A DNA stretch of 64,000 nucleotides from Caldithrix sp. (GTDB taxonomy: Bacteria; KSB1; UBA2214; DYKH01). The DNA lies in NCBI GenBank assembly GCA_020722685.1, contig DYKH01000001.1, forward strand, positions 79,462 through 143,461. The letters run 5' to 3'. Shown here in pieces: positions 60,809 through 64,000 of this stretch. Below the pieces are notes generated by a model. The model did no database searches and was not told where the DNA came from. It worked only from the letters and a program-made list of their open reading frames with translations. The translations under genes and the position numbers were made by a program. Positions within the stretch are counted from its first letter, which is position 1; each line of letters opens with the position of its first letter.

Positions 60809-61381
60809 ATGACAAAAGAAGAGGCTTTGGCCATTTTTCGACAAACCGGTGCGCTCTTGGAAGGCCACTTTCGGCTGACCTCGGGCTTGCACAGCCCGCA
60901 GTATTTCCAGTGCGCAAAGGTGCTGCAATATCCAAAATATGCTGAACGATTGTCACAGGAAATCGCGAATCACTATTTGAATGAAAAAATCAATGCGGTC
61001 ATCTCGCCGGCAATCGGCGGCATCGTGGTGGGTCAAGAGGTGGCCCGGCTCCTCGGATGTCGCGCTATTTTTGCCGAGCGGGAAAACAACCTCATGACCT
61101 TGCGACGGGGATTCCAGCTTGGAGCCGAAGAGCGTGTCATCGCCGTGGAGGACGTGGTCACCACCGGCGGATCCATTCAGGAGGTGATCTCCTTGGCTAA
61201 GCAAGCAGGTGCGAAAGTAGTGGGCGTAGGATTTATTGTCGACCGCAGCGCCGGGAAAGTAACTTTTGAGGTGCCCAAATTTTCGATCCTGCAAATGGAG
61301 GTCGTCACCTACCCGCCGGACGATTGCCCATTATGCAAAAAGGGTTTGCCGGTGGTGAAACCGGGAAGTAGAAATGTGTAA
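60809..61381 (+). CDS. pyrE: Orotate phosphoribosyltransferase
   Basis: A 190-aa type I phosphoribosyltransferase joining orotate and PRPP. The PRPP-binding motif VIAVEDVVTTGGSIQEVI is at about 111-128, with LTSGLHSPQYFQCAKVL and SPAIGGIVVGQEVAR before it. The C-terminal PDDCPLCKKGLPVVKPGSR tail is typical of the thermophile-type subfamily as I recall. ATG 60809 has GGAAGGAATT upstream; the in-frame TTG at 60761 is unlikely. Confidence 0.96.
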   Translation: MTKEEALAIFRQTGALLEGHFRLTSGLHSPQYFQCAKVLQYPKYAERLSQEIANHYLNEKINAVISPAIGGIVVGQEVARLLGCRAIFAERENNLMTLRRGFQLGAEERVIAVEDVVTTGGSIQEVISLAKQAGAKVVGVGFIVDRSAGKVTFEVPKFSILQMEVVTYPPDDCPLCKKGLPVVKPGSRNV

Positions 61382-61412
61382 GACGGATTCATAAAACGTA
61401 CTAACTTGATCC

Positions 61413-61441
61413 TTGAAAAGTTGAAGGAAAAAGTGTACATT
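61413..61441 (+). promoter_or_regulatory. Probable sigma-70 promoter of the TumE-like pair
   Basis: TTGAAA at 61413-61418, a 17-bp spacer, then TACATT at 61436-61441; 63 bases before the start codon of the antitoxin-like gene. Confidence 0.45.
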
Positions 61442-61503
61442 AGGCAGCCAAACGGCTATAAGCTATCAGTGCTTATTTGGCCAATTTCATAAAGGAATCC
61501 AAA

Positions 61504-61797
61504 ATGACCGAAGAAAGCAAAACTCTTTTGCAGACCGTGTCGAAGGAATTGCAAGTTCCTGAGGCGGAGCTTTTGAGACAAGGGTTGAAGGCGTTTTTGG
61601 AGCGCGAGTTGTTGATGGTCAAGGCTGACATATATGCCATCTGTGTACGATACGGTGTCGTAAGCGTGGAAGAAATGGAAAGCCGGTACCGGAATGGCAG
61701 TTTAGAAGAGTCAAACACCTGGCAAGATTTGCAGCGATTGGATCATTTAGAATACAAGCGCGATCACCTGCTACAGCTTATCGAAACCGCTTCATGA
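61504..61797 (+). CDS. Antitoxin-like partner of a TumE/DUF6516 protein
   Basis: A 97-aa helical protein (SKELQVPEAELLRQGLKAFLE, then MVKADIYAICVRYGVVSVEEME, then WQDLQRLDHLEYKRDHLLQLIE). Proteins of this pattern precede TumE-like genes, from memory, and act as antitoxin candidates. Start at ATG 61504 with AAAGGA upstream; the frame from 61477 adds nine residues without a ribosome site. Its stop overlaps the toxin start (ATGA), so they are coupled. Confidence 0.8.
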   Translation: MTEESKTLLQTVSKELQVPEAELLRQGLKAFLERELLMVKADIYAICVRYGVVSVEEMESRYRNGSLEESNTWQDLQRLDHLEYKRDHLLQLIETAS

Positions 61798-62162
61798 GTG
61801 CATTGGACGTCCAAAAACTCGCGGACATCGCCATGATCGAGTTTGTGGATATTGTCACCGCCGTGTTGGTGCCCGACATTAACGAGATGAGAATTTTTTT
61901 AAAGGATGGAAGTTTCGCGGATATTTGGTTTTCATTAAAGTTGCCGAATCGGTACAGCTATCACTGGGACCGACGAATTGTAGATGGTACGATTTACCGT
62001 TTTGACAATTCACCGCATCTAAAATGGAGCCATGTTTCGTCCTTTCCGGATCACTTTCATAATGGCAGCGAAGCCAACGTGACGAGCAGCCCAATAAGCC
62101 ATCTGCCGGATAAAGGTTTGAGGGATTTCCTGACATTTGTCAAGGGTACAATTAAAAAGTAG
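61794..62162 (+). CDS. TumE-like (DUF6516) putative toxin
   Basis: A 122-aa protein with the family core: [60 protein letters not shown], and [19 protein letters not shown]. The D-N-x-P-H and F-P-x-H-x-H motifs match DUF6516/TumE toxins of type II systems as I recall. Directly follows its antitoxin candidate. Its stop is followed within 30 bases by a bidirectional terminator. Confidence 0.82.
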   Translation: MSALDVQKLADIAMIEFVDIVTAVLVPDINEMRIFLKDGSFADIWFSLKLPNRYSYHWDRRIVDGTIYRFDNSPHLKWSHVSSFPDHFHNGSEANVTSSPISHLPDKGLRDFLTFVKGTIKK

Positions 62163-62191
62163 AATCACCCCAAATGCTAAGCCTGTCCAAT

Positions 62192-62224
62192 AAAAAGCCC
62201 TCGCGTCATTCGCGAGGGCTTTAT
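62192..62224 (-). terminator. Terminator copy A (bidirectional)
   Basis: AAAGCCCTCGCG / CGCGAGGGCTTT, 12-bp stem with 5-base loop, T-run on the minus strand and TTTATTTT on the plus strand. Originally belonged to the sigma-factor gene; it can now end the TumE-like transcript. Confidence 0.88.
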
Positions 62225-62390
62225 TTTGTCCCAGATATTTTCTCAGCGGCTCTAACCGCGAGCGATGCCGCAACCGCCGCAGGGCCTTTTCTTTGATTTG
62301 ACGCACCCGCTCCCGAGTTAGAGCAAAATACTCGCCGATTTCTTCCAAAGTGGACGGTTGCCGCTGAAACCGATACGAATTTCTACGCTC
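62192..62390 (-). pseudogene. Duplicated 3' end of a sigma-70 factor gene (region 4), decayed
   Basis: On the minus strand it encodes [20 protein letters not shown] then [21 protein letters not shown], the helix-turn-helix region 4.2 of an RpoD-like sigma factor. The frame is broken just upstream: the residues expected before it ([12 protein letters not shown]) appear in another frame at about 62352-62384. The stop codon has also been lost: after KYLG the frame reads Q where the window-edge copy has TAG. The 54 bases 62192-62245 match 63947-64000 at 51 positions, including the terminator. Confidence 0.9.
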
Positions 62391-62515
62391 CCTATGAAGC
62401 TGTTTAGTCCGTGCTTCCGTTAGATGACCTCCGTCACTCCTATCGTCCGAGAGAATTCAAAAGGCGATCATAATTTCTTTTTCCGCCAGCCTCAGTTACT
62501 ATAGGAAAGTTTAGC

Positions 62516-62548
62516 TTGACAAATATGAATGAGTATTTTATATTTGTC
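62516..62548 (+). promoter_or_regulatory. Promoter with embedded inverted-repeat operator, second DUF4143 ATPase
   Basis: TTGACA at 62516-62521, 17-bp spacer, TATATT at 62539-62544. GACAAATAT (62518-62526) and ATATTTGTC (62540-62548) form a perfect 9-bp inverted repeat overlapping both boxes, so a dimeric repressor would occlude polymerase. The flanking stretch 62391-62515 has nothing else recognisable. Confidence 0.7.
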
Positions 62549-62556
62549 GCACAATC

Positions 62557-62572
62557 ATAAAGTGCACTTTAT
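62557..62572 (+). promoter_or_regulatory. 16-bp perfect palindrome in the leader
   Basis: ATAAAGTGCACTTTAT lies between the promoter and the start codon of the second DUF4143 gene. With the inverted repeat over the promoter, the gene appears to have two operator-like sites. Confidence 0.55.
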
Positions 62573-62589
62573 ATTTGCAGGGAACTGAA

Positions 62590-63834
62590 ATGCCTATTTA
62601 CGATCGTTGGTACGCTCAGCCGCTGCGAGACAAGCTTCAGCGGCCTTTTGTTCACCTAATGTTTGGAGCGCGGCAAACCGGCAAATCGACCTTGCTGAAT
62701 TCATTGCTACCCGCTGATTCGCTTCGCATTGATCTAGCCAATCCGGCGGAGCGGGCGCGTTACCTAACTCGGCCGCAGGAATTCATCAATATTTGCCGAG
62801 CGCTGCCGCCAAGTGCCTCCGGTCAGTTTGTGTTTGTGGACGAAGTCCAGTCGGTTCCTGCTATTTTCGATGCGGTCCAACATTTGTATGATGCCGATAA
62901 ACAACGGTGGCGTTTCGTACTGTGCGGCAGTTCCGCACGAAAATTGAGACGAACAGAGGCTAATCTGCTACCGGGAAGAAGCTTCTTGCATCGACTATTT
63001 CCGTTGACATTGACCGAACAGCCATCCAGTGTGAGCGGCGTTCCTTACGACTTGTCCCCTTTGCCCTTGCCTTGGCAAAAAGAGTCGGCGCGGCTGTTTC
63101 CTGTCTGGGATTTGGAGTCGCGATTGGCCTATGGGTCCTTACCGGGGATTGTCACCAGCGACGTAGAGGATCGGCCTGAATTGCTACGGGCTTACACTTC
63201 CTTTCACCTTGAAGAAGAGATACGACGTGAGGCCTTGGTTAAGGATTGGGGTGCGTTTCTGCGCTTTGTGCAATTGGCGGCATCGGAATCAGGACAAATC
63301 CTCAACTATGCGTCCATCTCGCAGGAAACGGGGATTTCCCAGCCGACAGTGAAGAGTTATTATCAATTGCTGGAAGACATGCATGTAGGTTTTCGCGTGC
63401 TGGCTTTTAGCAAAAGCTCACGCAAGAATTTGCTGTCCACCCCCAAGTTTTTCCTTTTCGACATGGGAGTACGCCACGCCGCGGCCGGAATACATCCTTC
63501 TCTCGAGGCTGTAAAGGTTAACGCAGGCAGTTTTTTTGAGCAATGGGTTGGTATTGAGTTGTGGAAGCGCCTGCAATATCTTGGCAGCGGGCGGCTTTTT
63601 TATCAGCGCACCAGGAATGGCGCCGAGATAGACTTTATTGTGGAATACAATGATCGTCTGATTCCCATAGAAGTGAAATGGAGCGAGCATCCCAATCTTC
63701 AAGATGCTCGACATCTGTTAAACTTTCTGAAAGAGCATCCCAAGCAGGCCAAGCGTGCCTACGTTATTTGTCGTTGTGTCGCGCCTATGGAAATTCATGA
63801 GAAAGTATTGGCCCTGCCATGGACTTGGCTGTAA
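62590..63834 (+). CDS. AAA_14/DUF4143 family ATP-binding protein (second copy)
   Basis: A 414-aa protein. Walker A GARQTGKS at 26-33, Walker B FVFVDEVQS at about 85-93, sensor LCGSSARK, then a winged-helix region (NYASISQETGISQPTVKSYY) and a C-terminal DUF4143 domain with the PD-(D/E)xK-like core GAEIDFIVE...PIEVKW. It is distantly related to the gene at 56768. ATG 62590 has GCAGGGAA upstream; the TTG at 62575 is less likely. It is transcribed opposite to the sigma-factor gene whose duplicated 3' ends flank it. The stretch 63835-63946 after it is empty. Confidence 0.92.
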   Translation: MPIYDRWYAQPLRDKLQRPFVHLMFGARQTGKSTLLNSLLPADSLRIDLANPAERARYLTRPQEFINICRALPPSASGQFVFVDEVQSVPAIFDAVQHLYDADKQRWRFVLCGSSARKLRRTEANLLPGRSFLHRLFPLTLTEQPSSVSGVPYDLSPLPLPWQKESARLFPVWDLESRLAYGSLPGIVTSDVEDRPELLRAYTSFHLEEEIRREALVKDWGAFLRFVQLAASESGQILNYASISQETGISQPTVKSYYQLLEDMHVGFRVLAFSKSSRKNLLSTPKFFLFDMGVRHAAAGIHPSLEAVKVNAGSFFEQWVGIELWKRLQYLGSGRLFYQRTRNGAEIDFIVEYNDRLIPIEVKWSEHPNLQDARHLLNFLKEHPKQAKRAYVICRCVAPMEIHEKVLALPWTWL

Positions 63835-63946
63835 CTGAAGAGGTCGACGAGGTCTGATATGTCTCGCCCTGAAAGGCCGGTCTTGACAACGACGGTGGTG
63901 GCTGAGGTCTTTTGCTCTCAAGTCGCAGGCACTTTGTACGGCAATC

Positions 63947-63979
63947 AAAAAGCCCTCGCGTCATTCACGAGGGCTTTAT
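63947..63979 (-). terminator. Terminator copy B of the sigma-factor gene
   Basis: Same hairpin as at 62192 with one change in the stem (CACGAGGG in place of CGCGAGGG), directly after the stop codon of the sigma-factor gene; T-run on the minus strand. Confidence 0.85.
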
Positions 63980-63980
63980 T

Positions 63981-64000
63981 CTATCCCAGATATTTTCTCA
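63981..64000 (-). CDS. C-terminal end of a sigma-70 family factor (gene continues beyond the window)
   Basis: Only the last six codons are inside the window: LRKYLG then TAG (complement of 63981-63983). Identity is inferred from the longer copy at 62192-62390, which encodes sigma region 4.2 and ends in the same residues. Here the stop codon is intact, so this is presumably the functional gene, on the minus strand. Confidence 0.7.

Noticed and set aside
62019..62348. 109-aa minus-strand frame as an intact sigma-factor-like gene
   Set aside because: Only its first part is sigma region 4.2; the rest is readthrough of a terminator and antisense of the TumE-like gene. Treated as a pseudogene fragment.
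1..64000. tRNA, rRNA, CRISPR, insertion sequences
   Set aside because: No cloverleaf-like TpsiC sequences, rRNA-like stretches, regular 25-40-bp repeats with unique spacers, or transposase/integrase motifs were found by eye.

Overview
The window is a roughly 50% GC chromosomal segment from a Gram-negative-type bacterium that I place, by inference, in the FCB superphylum (Bacteroidetes-Calditrichota-KSB1-like uncultured lineages). The reasons are a PorU-like C25 peptidase, C-terminal type IX secretion (T9SS) sorting domains on two proteins, an outer-membrane-type A2M protein paired with PBP1C, an ileS-dksA-lspA gene order, and a DivIVA-YggT-PLPBP cluster. No rRNA, tRNA, CRISPR array, transposase or integrase was seen.

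Layout. 1-6597: 3' part of a giant TPR protein with two CHAT protease domains, the first of which lacks its catalytic residues. 6880-7086: orphan antitoxin-like gene. 7138-7192: helically spaced TTGAC array, then two translationally coupled ADP-glucose pyrophosphorylase paralogues (7205-9738), the first degenerate in its active site. 9957-13937: accessory region with an orphan PycTM-type membrane protein and a coupled pair (small HEPN-like protein plus an 898-aa protein with two P-loop domains) behind its own promoter and palindromic operator candidate; this is the best candidate for an undescribed conflict system. 14017-22931: A2M (YfhM-type) and PBP1C, separated by a decayed DUF4258/DUF2283 cassette. 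23419-29877: secreted repeat protein, RseC-like protein, PorU-like peptidase, GH172/DUF2961 protein. 30037-40216 (minus strand): lspA, dksA/traR, an ileS 3'-end fragment, a DUF2335 cassette, ileS, mtnP, pnp, a lipoprotein, divIVA, yggT, yggS. 40509-55077 (plus): exopolysaccharide/O-antigen locus with WbpB/WbpD/WbpE-like sugar-nucleotide enzymes, Wzz, four glycosyl/sugar transferases, an O-antigen ligase/polymerase and two deacetylase-like secreted proteins. 55165-61381: serS, a DUF4143 ATPase, nhaC, a phosphodiesterase, pyrF, pyrE. 61504-64000: TumE-like toxin/antitoxin pair, a sigma-factor 3'-end fragment, a second DUF4143 ATPase, and the true 3' end of that sigma-factor gene at the window edge.

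Two themes stand out. First, small accessory cassettes are wedged between housekeeping genes, and at two loci (ileS and a sigma-70 gene) the cassette is bracketed by a duplicated 3' end of the host gene with the same topology: intact gene, cassette, decayed 3'-end fragment. Second, intergenic gaps carry short-period repeat arrays: two related TTGAC arrays with 10-10.5 bp spacing (7138 and 56439) and two heptamer arrays (9860 and 23095). All assignments come from reading the sequence and remembered family motifs; no database search was run.
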